Shown in pieces: positions 1 through 8,947 of a DNA stretch of 64,000 nt. The notes under the pieces are model-generated. The model was not told the DNA's origin. It saw only the letters and a program-made list of their open reading frames with translations, and did not search any database. Position numbers and translations under genes: made by a program. Location: positions 44,821 through 108,820 of the forward strand of contig NZ_JABJXS010000011.1 in NCBI RefSeq assembly GCF_013155275.1. The letters are read 5' to 3'. Origin of the DNA: Brenneria sp. hezel4-2-4 (GTDB lineage: Bacteria > Pseudomonadota > Gammaproteobacteria > Enterobacterales > Enterobacteriaceae). Position 1 is the first letter of the stretch, and the number at the start of each line of letters is the position of its first letter.

Positions 1-41
1 GCTTTTCGGGACTTATCGCAAGATTTGTACAGGAATGTTTT

Positions 42-1367
42 ATGACCATTGCCCGCCAGTTTGCCCACAACCTGCTGGAATTTTCCCGCCAGATCTTTCC
101 CGCCGAGGCACTGGCTCACGCCAGAACCGCCATTATTGATACGCTTGGCGTGACGCTGGCCGGCGGTATTCAGGATGGCGCGGAAAAGCTCCGCGCGGTA
201 ATCACGCCGTCGGCGGCGGCAGGCCGGAGTCGCGTGTTCGGCACCCAGTTGCGTCTCAACGCGCTGGACGCCGCCTTGCTGAATGGCACGTCCGCCCATT
301 TACTGGATTTTGATGATTCCAACTCCTGGCTACACGGCCACATTTCGGTCGTGGTGCTCCCGGCCCTGCTGGCGCTGGCGGATGAACATCAATCCAGCGG
401 CGCGCAGATATTACGCGCCTACCTGTCCGGTTACGAAGCCGCGGTACGGATGGGAAAGACCGTTAGCCCGTTTCAGTATCGCCACGGCTGGCACCCCACT
501 ACCTCGGTTGGCGTCTTTGCCGGTGTGGCGGCCAGTGCCGTCCTGCTCGATCTCACCGAAGAAGAAACCGCGACCGCACTGTCGATTACCGCCTCGCTGG
601 CTTCCGGCATCAAATCCAACTTTGGCAGTCAGACCAAATCGCTGGCGGTAGGCCAAGCCAACCGCAACGCGGTGATGGCCGTGTTGCTCGCGCGTCAGGG
701 ATATAGCACCGGACAAACCGCTTTTGAACACCACCACGGCTACTTCAACGTCTACAATCAAGGGCCGGAAAACTATGACTCCACGCCGCTCACCGAAACA
801 TGGGATGCGCCCTCTCATATCCTCGATCCGGTAAAAGGCAATACCTTCAAGGCATTTCCCTGCTGCTACGCCATCCTGTCGCCGCTGGATGCCCTGCTGA
901 CGCTACGCGAAGAAACGGCGCTGCCAGCCGACCAGATCGCACGGATTCAGGTCGCCATTCATCCGATCCGTTTCCCGCACATCAATACGCCAAAACCGGA
1001 AACGCCGCTGGCGGGGAAATTCAGCCTGCATTACTGTCTTGCCCGCGCCTGGGTCAGTGGTCAGTTGACGCTGGACGACTTTATTGATGAAGCCGCCTTT
1101 AGCGATCCCCTCACCAATGATCTGATGGGAAAAGTGGAACTAAGCTGTCACGATGAAAGCACCACGCACAGCGCCCGGGTAACCCTGATTAGCCGGGACG
1201 GCCAGCATTTCACCCGCCATGTGGCGGGAGCGCCTGGCTCAAGCGCAGACAATCCGTTGCCGAAAAACCTGATAGAGCAGAAGTTCCTCGAGTGCGCCAG
1301 TAAGGTGATGACGCGCGAGGACGCTCAGGCGTGGTATCAGCGTCTGCTTCAGGATGACTTTGACTAA
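42..1367 (+). CDS. MmgE/PrpD-family protein
   Basis: 441 aa, close to the usual length of the MmgE/PrpD family, which includes 2-methylcitrate dehydratase (PrpD), cis-aconitate decarboxylase and many uncharacterised hydro-lyases or epimerases acting on carboxylic acids. The family look is clear in the all-helical N-terminal half: the stretches around LLDFDD (residues ~87-92), GHISVVVLPALLALADEH (~99-116) and the HGWHPTTSVGVFA block (~148-160). A Shine-Dalgarno AGGA lies about 7 bases before the ATG. It is not next to prpB or prpC, so a role in the methylcitrate cycle is unlikely. It is followed by a TSUP transporter and an amino-acid ABC transporter on the same strand. Bacillus subtilis YxeQ, of the same family, is part of an organosulfur operon, which may be a useful parallel. 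The substrate is unknown. Confidence 0.85.
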   Translation: MTIARQFAHNLLEFSRQIFPAEALAHARTAIIDTLGVTLAGGIQDGAEKLRAVITPSAAAGRSRVFGTQLRLNALDAALLNGTSAHLLDFDDSNSWLHGHISVVVLPALLALADEHQSSGAQILRAYLSGYEAAVRMGKTVSPFQYRHGWHPTTSVGVFAGVAASAVLLDLTEEETATALSITASLASGIKSNFGSQTKSLAVGQANRNAVMAVLLARQGYSTGQTAFEHHHGYFNVYNQGPENYDSTPLTETWDAPSHILDPVKGNTFKAFPCCYAILSPLDALLTLREETALPADQIARIQVAIHPIRFPHINTPKPETPLAGKFSLHYCLARAWVSGQLTLDDFIDEAAFSDPLTNDLMGKVELSCHDESTTHSARVTLISRDGQHFTRHVAGAPGSSADNPLPKNLIEQKFLECASKVMTREDAQAWYQRLLQDDFD

Positions 1368-1469
1368 ACGGCCCGATCGGTCGTCAATAACCGCCGCTCC
1401 CGCCGGCAAACGTTGTACGAGTCGGGGGGAACTGGCCGCTTCTCATCGCGTTACCACGGGATCGTTATT

Positions 1470-2225
1470 ATGCTTGAACTGATTCCGCCAGAGATATCGC
1501 CGCTGTTTGCCGGCATTCTGGTGTTTTGCAGTTTTCTCACTTCGGCCCTTACCGCCGCGCTGGGACTGGGAGGCGGCGTAACGCTGCTGGCGATAATGGG
1601 ATTAGGTATGCCCGTCAGCAGCCTGTTGCCGGTACACGGCATCGTCCAGCTTGGCTCAAACATGAGCCGTACCCTGATTCAGCGTAGGCATGTGGTATGG
1701 CCGCTGGTGCTATGGTTTTTTATCGGCAGCGTCGCGGGCATCACGCTTGGCGCGCCGGTCGCGGTATGGATACCGGACAGCATCGCCAAAATCGCCCTGG
1801 CGCTGTTTATCCTGTGGTCGGTGTTTCATCAGCGCACGCCGCCCAAAAAGGTGAACCGGCTGTATTTTATTCTCGGCGGGGCGATAACCAGCCTCGGGAC
1901 CATGATTGTCGGCGCAACCGGACCGTTGGTCGCCGGACTGATCGGCTCGCAAGGGCTGACCAAACAACCGCTGATCGCCACCCACGCCACCTGTATGGTG
2001 CTGCAACATGGTCTGAAAATCCTGGCTTTCGGCCTGTTGGGTTTTGCCTACGCCAGTTGGATGCCAATGCTGATCGCCATGATTGCCAGCGGCGTGCTGG
2101 GCACCTGGCTCGGCACCCGACTGCTGGATAACCTGCCCGAAAGACTGTTTCGCACCGCGTTTCGTCTGACCATGTTTATCCTCAGCACCCAGCTTATCTG
2201 GCAGGGTATAAAAGGATGGCTGTAA
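1470..2225 (+). CDS. TSUP (TauE/SafE) family membrane transporter
   Basis: About 251 aa, almost entirely hydrophobic. Two related halves carry the small-residue-rich motifs typical of TauE/SafE-type anion exporters: ALGLGGGVTLLA near the N terminus and IVGATGPLVAGLIGS near the middle. Members move sulfite, sulfoacetate, other sulfonates or organic acids across the inner membrane. I chose the ATG at 1470 because the first hydrophobic segment starts right after it. An in-frame TTG at 1413 would add 19 mostly polar residues and has no convincing reason to be used. It lies about 100 bp after the MmgE/PrpD gene and may share its transcript. The ligand cannot be read from the sequence. Confidence 0.8.
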   Translation: MLELIPPEISPLFAGILVFCSFLTSALTAALGLGGGVTLLAIMGLGMPVSSLLPVHGIVQLGSNMSRTLIQRRHVVWPLVLWFFIGSVAGITLGAPVAVWIPDSIAKIALALFILWSVFHQRTPPKKVNRLYFILGGAITSLGTMIVGATGPLVAGLIGSQGLTKQPLIATHATCMVLQHGLKILAFGLLGFAYASWMPMLIAMIASGVLGTWLGTRLLDNLPERLFRTAFRLTMFILSTQLIWQGIKGWL

Positions 2226-2489
2226 TTCGGGAAGAAAATAACCAAAAAATAGATGGGATATAAATAAAAAATCTATTTTTTATCGAGTTATCTTCATTGA
2301 AGTCAGTTAAAAACACATGCCTCCGCAAGGGCTTTTTCCTTTATCCAATATTCTTCTTTATATATTGAAATTTGCTATTTGCCATTTAGATTCCAGCTTG
2401 AGAACATTGGTATACAAAAGAATGCAGTTGATAACTTTTATATAATTTACAACAACTTAACCATATTATTGCTTATCTCAAGGGTTCTT

Positions 2490-3539
2490 ATGTTGAATAA
2501 AATATTCGCTTTTACGGCAGTAATGCTGCTAACACTGGGGAATTCACTGCTACCGGCCCACGCGCAAACCGCCGCGACGGGTCATGGTGAAACGTTAAAA
2601 AAAATCAAGGCCCGAGGGGAGCTGGTGTGCGGCGTGCATCCCGCCCGACATGGTTTTTCCTCTATCGACAGCAAAGGACAGTGGACCGGTCTGGATATCG
2701 ACTATTGCCGCGCGCTGGCGGCGGCCATTTTCGGCGATGCCGGTAAAGTTCGCTTTTCCGCCTTGTCTACCGCACAACGCTTTCCGGCCATTCAATCCGG
2801 CGAAGTGGATGTGTTATCCCGCAACATCACCGCTTCGTTATCCCGCGACTCTTCACTGGGACTTAACTTCGCCCCGCCAACCTTCTATACCGGCACCGGT
2901 TTCATGGTTCGTGCGGATGCCGGCGTGAAGAAAATCGAGGATCTGGATGGCGCAACGATATGTATCACACCGGGCAGCAGCACTGAACATAACGTAGCCC
3001 AAATTTTTGCCTCACGTAACCTGCGCTATACGCCGGTGGTGATCGAAAACAACAAAGAGTATGTCGCCGCCTATCTGTCCGGCCGTTGTGATGTGCTGGC
3101 CCGCGATAAAGTCGCGCTGCCGGGCGTGCGTGCTTTTGATGCGGAAAATGCCGCCGATCATGTGATTTTACCGAGCATTTACTCCAAAGAACCGTTGGCG
3201 ATGGCCGTACGTCAGGGCGACGATCAGTGGTACGACATTGTTAAATGGGTGGTTTACACCACGTTTAACGCCGAGGAAATGGATATCACTCAGCAGAATG
3301 TGGACAGTAAATTGCAGTCCATCGATCCCGACGTGCAGGCGTTACTGGGCCTGACCGGCGACTACGGTCAAAAACTGGGGCTGGACAATAAGTGGGCCTA
3401 TAACATCGTCAAGCAGGTCGGTAACTACGGTGATATCTATAACCGCTACTTCGGCCCGGACACACCGGCGCCGCTGGATCGCGATCTGAACAATCTGTGG
3501 AACAAGGGTGGCTTGCTGTACGGTTTACCCAACCGTTAA
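2490..3539 (+). CDS. Amino-acid ABC transporter, periplasmic binding protein (AapJ-like)
   Basis: 349 aa. A Sec signal peptide ends at AHA (residues 23-25), followed by a family-3 solute-binding protein. The mature part has the general L-amino-acid binding protein look: ARGELVCGVHP near the start, GLDIDYCRALAAA, and a C-terminal part ending in RYFGPDTPAPLDRDLNNLWNKGG's helix-turn style tail. The ATG at 2490 has AAGGG about 5 bases upstream; an in-frame upstream ATG at 2379 would place 37 extra residues before the signal peptide, so it was rejected. It is the first gene of a J-Q-M-P type cluster. The 264 bp before it are AT-rich and presumably hold the promoter. An 18-bp hairpin separates it from the permease gene. 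Confidence 0.88.
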   Translation: MLNKIFAFTAVMLLTLGNSLLPAHAQTAATGHGETLKKIKARGELVCGVHPARHGFSSIDSKGQWTGLDIDYCRALAAAIFGDAGKVRFSALSTAQRFPAIQSGEVDVLSRNITASLSRDSSLGLNFAPPTFYTGTGFMVRADAGVKKIEDLDGATICITPGSSTEHNVAQIFASRNLRYTPVVIENNKEYVAAYLSGRCDVLARDKVALPGVRAFDAENAADHVILPSIYSKEPLAMAVRQGDDQWYDIVKWVVYTTFNAEEMDITQQNVDSKLQSIDPDVQALLGLTGDYGQKLGLDNKWAYNIVKQVGNYGDIYNRYFGPDTPAPLDRDLNNLWNKGGLLYGLPNR

Positions 3540-3549
3540 TCCCGTTCGT

Positions 3550-3588
3550 CGCGGCGTAAACGAAGGCCGGGCCTTCGTTTACGCCGCG
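3550..3588 (+). repeat. 18-bp perfect inverted repeat (intercistronic hairpin)
   Basis: Arms 3550-3567 and 3571-3588 are perfect reverse complements with a CGG loop. The structure sits 11 bases after the binding-protein stop codon and before the first permease gene. It is not followed by a T tract, so it is unlikely to be a simple intrinsic terminator. Such hairpins after binding-protein genes often protect the upstream mRNA from 3' exonucleases and give more binding protein than membrane protein; that role here is inference. Confidence 0.85.
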
Positions 3589-3630
3589 ATATTAAGCAGG
3601 GAAAGTCAGGTAATTAAGAGGATGGTTTTT

Positions 3631-4881
3631 TTGACCGAAATAAAAGAAACACCGATGATGAAGCAGCCAAAAAAGAGCATTAAACCATCCGCTTTTCCGT
3701 TATTTTCGGAAAAGTTTTTTGTCTATAAAAATATCGCTATCATCGTGAGTAATAAATCATTCCGCGCATGGTTTTATCAAATCCTGCTTGGCGTACTGAT
3801 TATTTTATTCAGCTACTGGCTGTATAGCAACGTGGTGGGTAATTTACGATCGCAGAATATTGCGACCGGCTTTGGCTTTCTGCACCATACCGCGCAATTT
3901 GAAATTGGCGAAAAACTCATCAGTTACACGGCGCGCGACAGCTATACCCGCGCGCTGGCGGTCGGGCTGTTGAATACGCTGTATGTCTCGCTATGGGGGA
4001 TCGTACTGGCCACCGTACTGGGCTTTTCCATCGGGATTGCCCGGGTATCAAAAAACTGGCTGTTGGCACGCATTGCCGGGTGTTACGTTGAGTTGCTGCG
4101 CAATGTGCCGGTGATTTTACAGGTGATTTTCTGGTCGGTGGTGATCCGCAATCTACCCAGCCCGCGCGCCGCCATTGAACTCGGTAGTCTGGGCTTTCTC
4201 ACCAATCGCGGCCTCGCCTTCGCCCTGCCCGCGGCCCATTCCGGCTGGCTGTGGTGCGCTATCGCCCTGTTCACGGCATTGATTATCAGCGCCGTATTGA
4301 AACGAGTGGGGCGTCGCCTGCGTGAACATCATGGCCGCATCCTGCCGGTCGGACGGATTGCGCTGGCGCTGATTATCGGCCTGCCGCTGCTGGCATGGTG
4401 GCTATCCGGCAGCCCGCATCAGCTCAATCGCCCGGTGTTGAGCGGGTTTAACTTTCGCGGCGGCTTCACCATCAGCCCGGAGTTTACCGCGCTGCTGCTG
4501 GGGATTTCCCTCTACGCTTCCGCGTTTATCGCTGAAATTGTCCGGGCGGGCATTCAGTCGATTCCGAAAGGGCAACTGGAAGCCGCGCGTTCGCTGTCTC
4601 TATCTCCCTGGCAGATAATGCGCAACATCATTATCCCGCAGGCCATGCGGGTCATCGTCCCGCCGCTGACCAGCCAATTTGTCAGCCTGTCCAAAAACAG
4701 CTCTATTGCCGTCGTCGTCGGCTATCCCGAGTTGGCCAATATCGGCAATACCCTGATGAACCAAACCGGCCAGGCGCTGGAAGTGATCGCGATTATGATG
4801 GTGGTCTACCTGACGATCAGCAGCGTGACGTCGCTGTTGATGAATATTTTTAACCGCACCGTTGCCATCAAAGAACGCTGA
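3631..4881 (+). CDS. Amino-acid ABC transporter permease (AapQ-like)
   Basis: About 416 aa and larger than a minimal His/Glu-type permease, as expected for the AapQ subgroup, which has extra membrane segments before the conserved core. N-terminal segment around WFYQILLGVLIILFSYW; the C-terminal half carries the EAA-type ABC contact loop (AARSLSLSPWQIMRNIIIPQAMRV region, read at roughly residues 315-338). Start choice: the ribosome-binding AGAGGA at 3617-3622 sits 8 bases before a TTG at 3631. The ATG at 3622 is too close to that site, and ATG codons at 3655 and 3658 have only weak upstream sites, though they remain possible. The next gene starts 10 bases after the stop. Confidence 0.85.
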   Translation: MTEIKETPMMKQPKKSIKPSAFPLFSEKFFVYKNIAIIVSNKSFRAWFYQILLGVLIILFSYWLYSNVVGNLRSQNIATGFGFLHHTAQFEIGEKLISYTARDSYTRALAVGLLNTLYVSLWGIVLATVLGFSIGIARVSKNWLLARIAGCYVELLRNVPVILQVIFWSVVIRNLPSPRAAIELGSLGFLTNRGLAFALPAAHSGWLWCAIALFTALIISAVLKRVGRRLREHHGRILPVGRIALALIIGLPLLAWWLSGSPHQLNRPVLSGFNFRGGFTISPEFTALLLGISLYASAFIAEIVRAGIQSIPKGQLEAARSLSLSPWQIMRNIIIPQAMRVIVPPLTSQFVSLSKNSSIAVVVGYPELANIGNTLMNQTGQALEVIAIMMVVYLTISSVTSLLMNIFNRTVAIKER

Positions 4882-4891
4882 GGAGAGCATC

Positions 4892-6013
4892 ATGTCGTTC
4901 CCTGCTTTTTCACTCCCCGCGGCGGCACCCCGGTGGTTCACCGTCTGGCGCTGGATGAAACGTAATCTGTTCAGCAGTCTACCGCAGACTATCCTGACGC
5001 TGCTGTTGGCCGCGTTGTTACTGACCATCGGCGACAAACTGCTGCGCTGGGGCATCATTGACGCCGTCTGGCGCACCACCGATCCAGAAGTGTGCCGGGT
5101 TGCCGCCGGCGCCTGCTGGGCGGTGATTAGTGAAAAACATCGGCCGATCTTGTTTGGTCTCTATCCTTACGACCAGCACTGGAGACTGGTCATTGCCATG
5201 CTGATCTGGTTTTTGACCCTCGGTCTGTCGCTGATGCCGCGTTTCTGGCATTCGCGCATTTTGCTGCCGTTATGGGTCGTATCAGTCGCTATCATGGCGG
5301 TTCTGATGAGCGGCGGTGTATTGGGGCTGCCCCGCGTTCCCTCATCCGAATGGGGCGGGCTGCCGCTCACCATCCTGCTGTTTAGCGGCACCGTCGTCAT
5401 CGGCATGCCGTTTTCGGTGCTGCTGGCGCTTGGCCGCCGCTCGCCGCTGCCTTTCCTGCGCGGCCTGTCGGTGATCTTTATCGAGAGCCTGCGCGGCGTA
5501 CCGTTGATTACTATCCTGTTTGTCGCCGTTAATGTCTTTCCGCTGTTTCTGCCTGCCGGGATGGAAGTGAACAAATTGCTGCGCATTATCGTCGGCATCG
5601 CGTTGTTTTTTGCCTGCTATCAGGCGGAAGTGATCCGCGGCGGTTTGCAATCCGTGCCGCGCGGGCAGTATGAAGCCGCCGCCGCGCTCAATCTGGGGTA
5701 CTGGCACACCACCACCAAAATTATTCTGCCGCAGGCGCTGCGTATTTGTTTGCCTGCCATGACCAATCACATTATCGCCGCGATGAAGAACACCTCGTTC
5801 GTCATCATTATCGGGCTGTTCGATATTCTCACCGCCACCAGTTCGGTTATGCAGGATCCACTCTGGCGCCGCTATTACCTTGAGACCTATCTTTTTATTT
5901 CGGCCATCTATCTGCTGTTTGGCTTTTTGCTTTCGCGCTATGCGCTGTGGGTGGAAAAACGCATCGATGCCAGCCGTAACCCTGAAACATTTAACCACGG
6001 AGCTTTGTCATGA
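4892..6013 (+). CDS. Amino-acid ABC transporter permease (AapM-like)
   Basis: 374 aa, the second permease subunit. It shows the AapM layout: several N-terminal membrane segments, then the conserved core with GLPLTILLFSGTVVIGMPFS, ESLRGVPLITILF and the EAA loop in the QYEAAAALNLGYWHTTTKII region. A good ribosome site (AGGAGA, 4881-4886) precedes ATG 4892, so the upstream in-frame ATG at 4862 was not used. Its end overlaps the ATPase start by four bases, showing tight translational coupling. Confidence 0.88.
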   Translation: MSFPAFSLPAAAPRWFTVWRWMKRNLFSSLPQTILTLLLAALLLTIGDKLLRWGIIDAVWRTTDPEVCRVAAGACWAVISEKHRPILFGLYPYDQHWRLVIAMLIWFLTLGLSLMPRFWHSRILLPLWVVSVAIMAVLMSGGVLGLPRVPSSEWGGLPLTILLFSGTVVIGMPFSVLLALGRRSPLPFLRGLSVIFIESLRGVPLITILFVAVNVFPLFLPAGMEVNKLLRIIVGIALFFACYQAEVIRGGLQSVPRGQYEAAAALNLGYWHTTTKIILPQALRICLPAMTNHIIAAMKNTSFVIIIGLFDILTATSSVMQDPLWRRYYLETYLFISAIYLLFGFLLSRYALWVEKRIDASRNPETFNHGALS

Positions 6014-6765
6014 GTAGTTCACTTTCCACTGAGCCGGTGATTGAAATCAAATCCGTCAGCAAATGGTACGGCGAGTTTCAGGCGCTGAACAATGTCACGC
6101 TGAACGTGGCGAAAGGGGAACGCGTGGTGATCTGCGGCCCCTCCGGTTCGGGCAAATCCACGCTGATCCGCTGCATTAACCGGCTGGAAGAACATCATCA
6201 GGGACAGATCCTGGTCAATGGCATCGAAATGAACGACAACATCAGGAATATCAACCGCATCCGCCTGAGCATCGGCATGCTGTTCCAGCAGTTCAACCTG
6301 TTTCCGCACCTGAGCGTACTGGATAACCTGATTATCGGCCCGACGCTGGTCAGGCAGATGAAAAAGCAACAGGCGATCGAACTGGCGATGCGTTATCTGG
6401 AAAAAGTGCATATTGCCAACCAGGCGCACAAATTTCCGCTTCAGCTATCCGGTGGGCAACAGCAGCGCGTAGCGATTGCACGCGCGCTATGTATGCAGCC
6501 GGAAATTATGCTGTTCGACGAACCGACATCGGCGCTGGATCCGGAGATGATTAAAGAAGTGCTGGACGTGATGCTCGATCTGGCTGAAAGCGGCATGACC
6601 ATGATCGTGGTCACTCATGAAATGGGCTTTGCCAAAACGGTGGCGGACAAGGTGATCCTGATGGCTGATGGCGGCGTGATCGAATCCGCGCCGCCACAAA
6701 CCTTTTTCAACGCCCCGTCGCACCCGCGTACGCGCCAGTTCCTGGACCAGATACTCAGCCATTAA
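6010..6765 (+). CDS. Amino-acid ABC transporter ATP-binding protein (AapP/GlnQ-like)
   Basis: 251 aa, the usual size. Walker A GPSGSGKST (residues ~42-50), Q-loop in FQQFNLFPHL, signature LSGGQQQRVAIARAL (~145-159), Walker B IMLFDEPTSALDP and the H-loop in VVTHEMGFA are all intact. It powers the two permeases upstream, completing a polar or general amino-acid importer. Its start overlaps the preceding permease stop (ATGA). It is the last gene of the + strand block; the convergent M20 gene ends about 170 bp away. Confidence 0.93.
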   Translation: MSSSLSTEPVIEIKSVSKWYGEFQALNNVTLNVAKGERVVICGPSGSGKSTLIRCINRLEEHHQGQILVNGIEMNDNIRNINRIRLSIGMLFQQFNLFPHLSVLDNLIIGPTLVRQMKKQQAIELAMRYLEKVHIANQAHKFPLQLSGGQQQRVAIARALCMQPEIMLFDEPTSALDPEMIKEVLDVMLDLAESGMTMIVVTHEMGFAKTVADKVILMADGGVIESAPPQTFFNAPSHPRTRQFLDQILSH

Positions 6766-6776
6766 CGGCGCTACGG

Positions 6777-6825
6777 CCTGTCGCCTGTCGCCTGTCGCCT
6801 GTCGCCTGTCGCCTGTCGCCTGTCG
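6777..6825. repeat. Tandem repeat, 7 x 7 bp (CCTGTCG)
   Basis: Seven exact head-to-tail copies of CCTGTCG between the ends of two convergent operons, 11 bases after the ATPase stop codon. It lies outside any gene. Exact short repeats of this kind change copy number by slipped-strand mispairing, so this should be a variable-number locus between strains. No promoter or reading frame is obvious in it. Confidence 0.95.
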
Positions 6826-6938
6826 GAGACAAAATCAGGATAGAGGGATTAATTTATTGTATATCAATAAAAAAGATGTCTCTGTCTCACGACAGAATAG
6901 CAATCAATGCCGGCCGAATACCGGCATTGCTTGTCAAC

Positions 6939-8096
6939 TCAACGGGACGCCAGCTGTTCCAGACTTTGCTTCGCTATCTGGTACAGGTAGTGCGCAGTTG
7001 GGAACAGCGCCCGATCGTCCACCCGGAATTTGGGATGATGCAGCGCATAAGGGCCGCCAGAACCCACCATCATAAAAGTGCCCGGCAGCTTCTGCTGATA
7101 AAAGGCGAAATCTTCGCCGATAGGGCTGGCTTCAATGCGCCGCGCTTCAAATCCTTCTTCCGCCGCCACGTTCAGCGCAAAGTCGACCCACTCTGCCGTA
7201 TTCACCACCGAGGGCGGCCCGGCGTGCCAGAGAAACTCGATTTCAGCGCCAAAGGTGCCGGCGATACCGGCGACGATTTGGCGGAAACGCTGTTCAATCA
7301 GCTCGCGCACCTCCTGACTGAAGGTTCTTACCGTTCCTTCTACATAGGCGGTATCGGGGATCACGTTCCAGGTACTGCCGCTGTGCACCTGAGTAATCGA
7401 CACCACGGCGTTGTTATCAGACGGCACGGTACGGCTGATAATGGTTTGAACCGCAGAAATCAGCTGGCCGAGAATAATAATCGGATCATTTCCTTCATGC
7501 GGTTTCGCCGCATGGCAGCCTTTTGCCGCGATTTTGATTTCAAAGCGATCGACCCCCGCCGTCAGCGCGCCCTCTTTGCCGCCGATCACGCCAACCGGCA
7601 GCGTCGGATCGTTATGAATGCCAAAGATCGCCGCCGCGTTGTCCAGCGCCCCGGTGGCGATGACTTCCGGCGCGCCCAGCCCGGTCTCTTCCGCCGCCTG
7701 AAACAGAATACGCACCGTACCTTTTAGTTCCGGTTCAATCTTCTTCAGCAAAATAGCCGCGCCCAGAGCGGCGGAGGAATGGAAATCGTGCCCACAGGCA
7801 TGCATGACGCCTTTACTGCTTGAGGTGAATTCAACCCCGGACTCTTCTTCAATCGGCAGGGCATCGATATCCGATCGCACCACCACCAGCGGCCCGTCCT
7901 GTTGCCCGCCGACTTCGGCCACCAGACCGGTTTTCAGCGGCAAATCGAGTACGCGGATCCCTTCCTTTTCCAATACTTCCCTGATTTTCCTGGTGGTTTC
8001 AAATTCCTGATTCGATAACTCAGGATGCCGGTGCAGATCGTGCCGGAATGCCTGGATAAACTGCGCCAGAGGCGCATGCTGAGGTGCTATTTTCAT
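6939..8096 (-). CDS. M20-family N-acyl-amino-acid deacylase (HipO/SndA-like)
   Basis: 386 aa, the usual length of M20D amidohydrolases (hippurate hydrolase, N-acetyl-cysteine deacetylase, IAA-amino-acid hydrolase). Metal-site motifs are present: HRHPELS (residues ~22-28), ACGHDFHSSA, EETGLGAPE and GEDFAFY near the C terminus. Start ATG 8096 has GGAG nine bases upstream. Longer in-frame starts reach to 8180 but run into the upstream ATPase gene and add residues unlike the family. It is last in a six-gene - strand operon that also codes for an N-acetyltransferase and an importer, so it probably removes an N-acetyl group from an imported or internally acetylated amino acid. Cytoplasmic; no signal peptide. 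Confidence 0.88.
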   Translation of the reverse strand: MKIAPQHAPLAQFIQAFRHDLHRHPELSNQEFETTRKIREVLEKEGIRVLDLPLKTGLVAEVGGQQDGPLVVVRSDIDALPIEEESGVEFTSSSKGVMHACGHDFHSSAALGAAILLKKIEPELKGTVRILFQAAEETGLGAPEVIATGALDNAAAIFGIHNDPTLPVGVIGGKEGALTAGVDRFEIKIAAKGCHAAKPHEGNDPIIILGQLISAVQTIISRTVPSDNNAVVSITQVHSGSTWNVIPDTAYVEGTVRTFSQEVRELIEQRFRQIVAGIAGTFGAEIEFLWHAGPPSVVNTAEWVDFALNVAAEEGFEARRIEASPIGEDFAFYQQKLPGTFMMVGSGGPYALHHPKFRVDDRALFPTAHYLYQIAKQSLEQLASR

Positions 8097-8176
8097 TAAT
8101 GCTGACTCCACATTATCCGCCCTGATGAACAGAGCTGCCCATTTAACGGGCGTGCAGGTATTTTTTATTTTCCCGG

Positions 8177-8938
8177 TCAAATATCGTATTCAACCGGCTC
8201 GGGTATCTTGGTAAGCTGCCGCAAGAAGCGCTGCGTTTGCGGGTTGTCGGAAAAACTGATCACTTTTTCCGCCGGCCCTTCTTCAACAATGTGACCGTCC
8301 GCCATGAAGATCACCCGATCCGCCACTTCCTGAGCGAATTGCATCTCATGCGTGACGATCACCATGGTGGTGTGGTTCTTCGCCAGCTTCTGGATCACCT
8401 GTAGCACTTCATGCACGCGTTCCGGATCCAGCGCCGACGTCGGCTCATCGAACAGAATGGCTTTCGGATCCACCGCCAGCGCCCGGGCAATGCTCACGCG
8501 CTGCTGCTGCCCGCCCGATAGCGTTACCGGATATTGCGCCGCTTGAGGCAACAGGCCAACCTGCTCCAATAGCGCAAGTCCAATCTCATTGGCCTGTTTT
8601 TTCGGCATTTTCTTCACCACAATCAGCGCTTCGGTGATATTTTCCAACGCCGTCTTATTCTTGAACAGGTTGTAGTTCTGAAACACCATGGCGGTCTGCC
8701 GACGCAGCGCATACGCTTCTTTACTCGAATAATGGCGCGTGTCCAGCAACTGCTCGCCGATCTCAATCGTCCCGGCCTCCGGCGTTTCCAACAGGTTCAG
8801 ACAACGCAGCAAGGTCGATTTTCCTGAGCCAGACGGCCCGATAATCGCGACGACTTCGCCTTTGGCGATATCCAGACTGATATCATTCAATACCACCTGA
8901 TTACCAAAGCTTTTGGTGAGATTCTTTACACTGATCAT
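8177..8938 (-). CDS. Amino-acid ABC transporter ATP-binding protein (TcyC/YxeO-like)
   Basis: 253 aa with Walker A GPSGSGKST (~33-41), Q-loop FQNYNLFKN, signature LSGGQQQRVSIARAL, Walker B AILFDEPTSALDP and H-loop VTHEMQFA. It belongs to the polar amino-acid ATPase family that includes cystine/S-compound importers. It lies 9 bases after the permease gene and 80 bases before the deacylase start. The N-F-N-like FQNYNLF variant and the -GPAEKVISFSDNPQTQRFL tail are typical of this subgroup. The partner permease and lipoprotein are the next genes upstream. Confidence 0.93.
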   Translation of the reverse strand: MISVKNLTKSFGNQVVLNDISLDIAKGEVVAIIGPSGSGKSTLLRCLNLLETPEAGTIEIGEQLLDTRHYSSKEAYALRRQTAMVFQNYNLFKNKTALENITEALIVVKKMPKKQANEIGLALLEQVGLLPQAAQYPVTLSGGQQQRVSIARALAVDPKAILFDEPTSALDPERVHEVLQVIQKLAKNHTTMVIVTHEMQFAQEVADRVIFMADGHIVEEGPAEKVISFSDNPQTQRFLRQLTKIPEPVEYDI

Positions 8939-8947
8939 TTCAGCCCC

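Noticed and set aside
6777..6825. CRISPR-like array
   Set aside because: The 7-bp units are contiguous with no spacers and no cas genes are present; it is a simple tandem repeat.
6876..7727. 283-codon + strand frame opposite the M20 gene
   Set aside because: Arg/His-rich shadow of a clear M20 deacylase with all metal-site motifs on the other strand.
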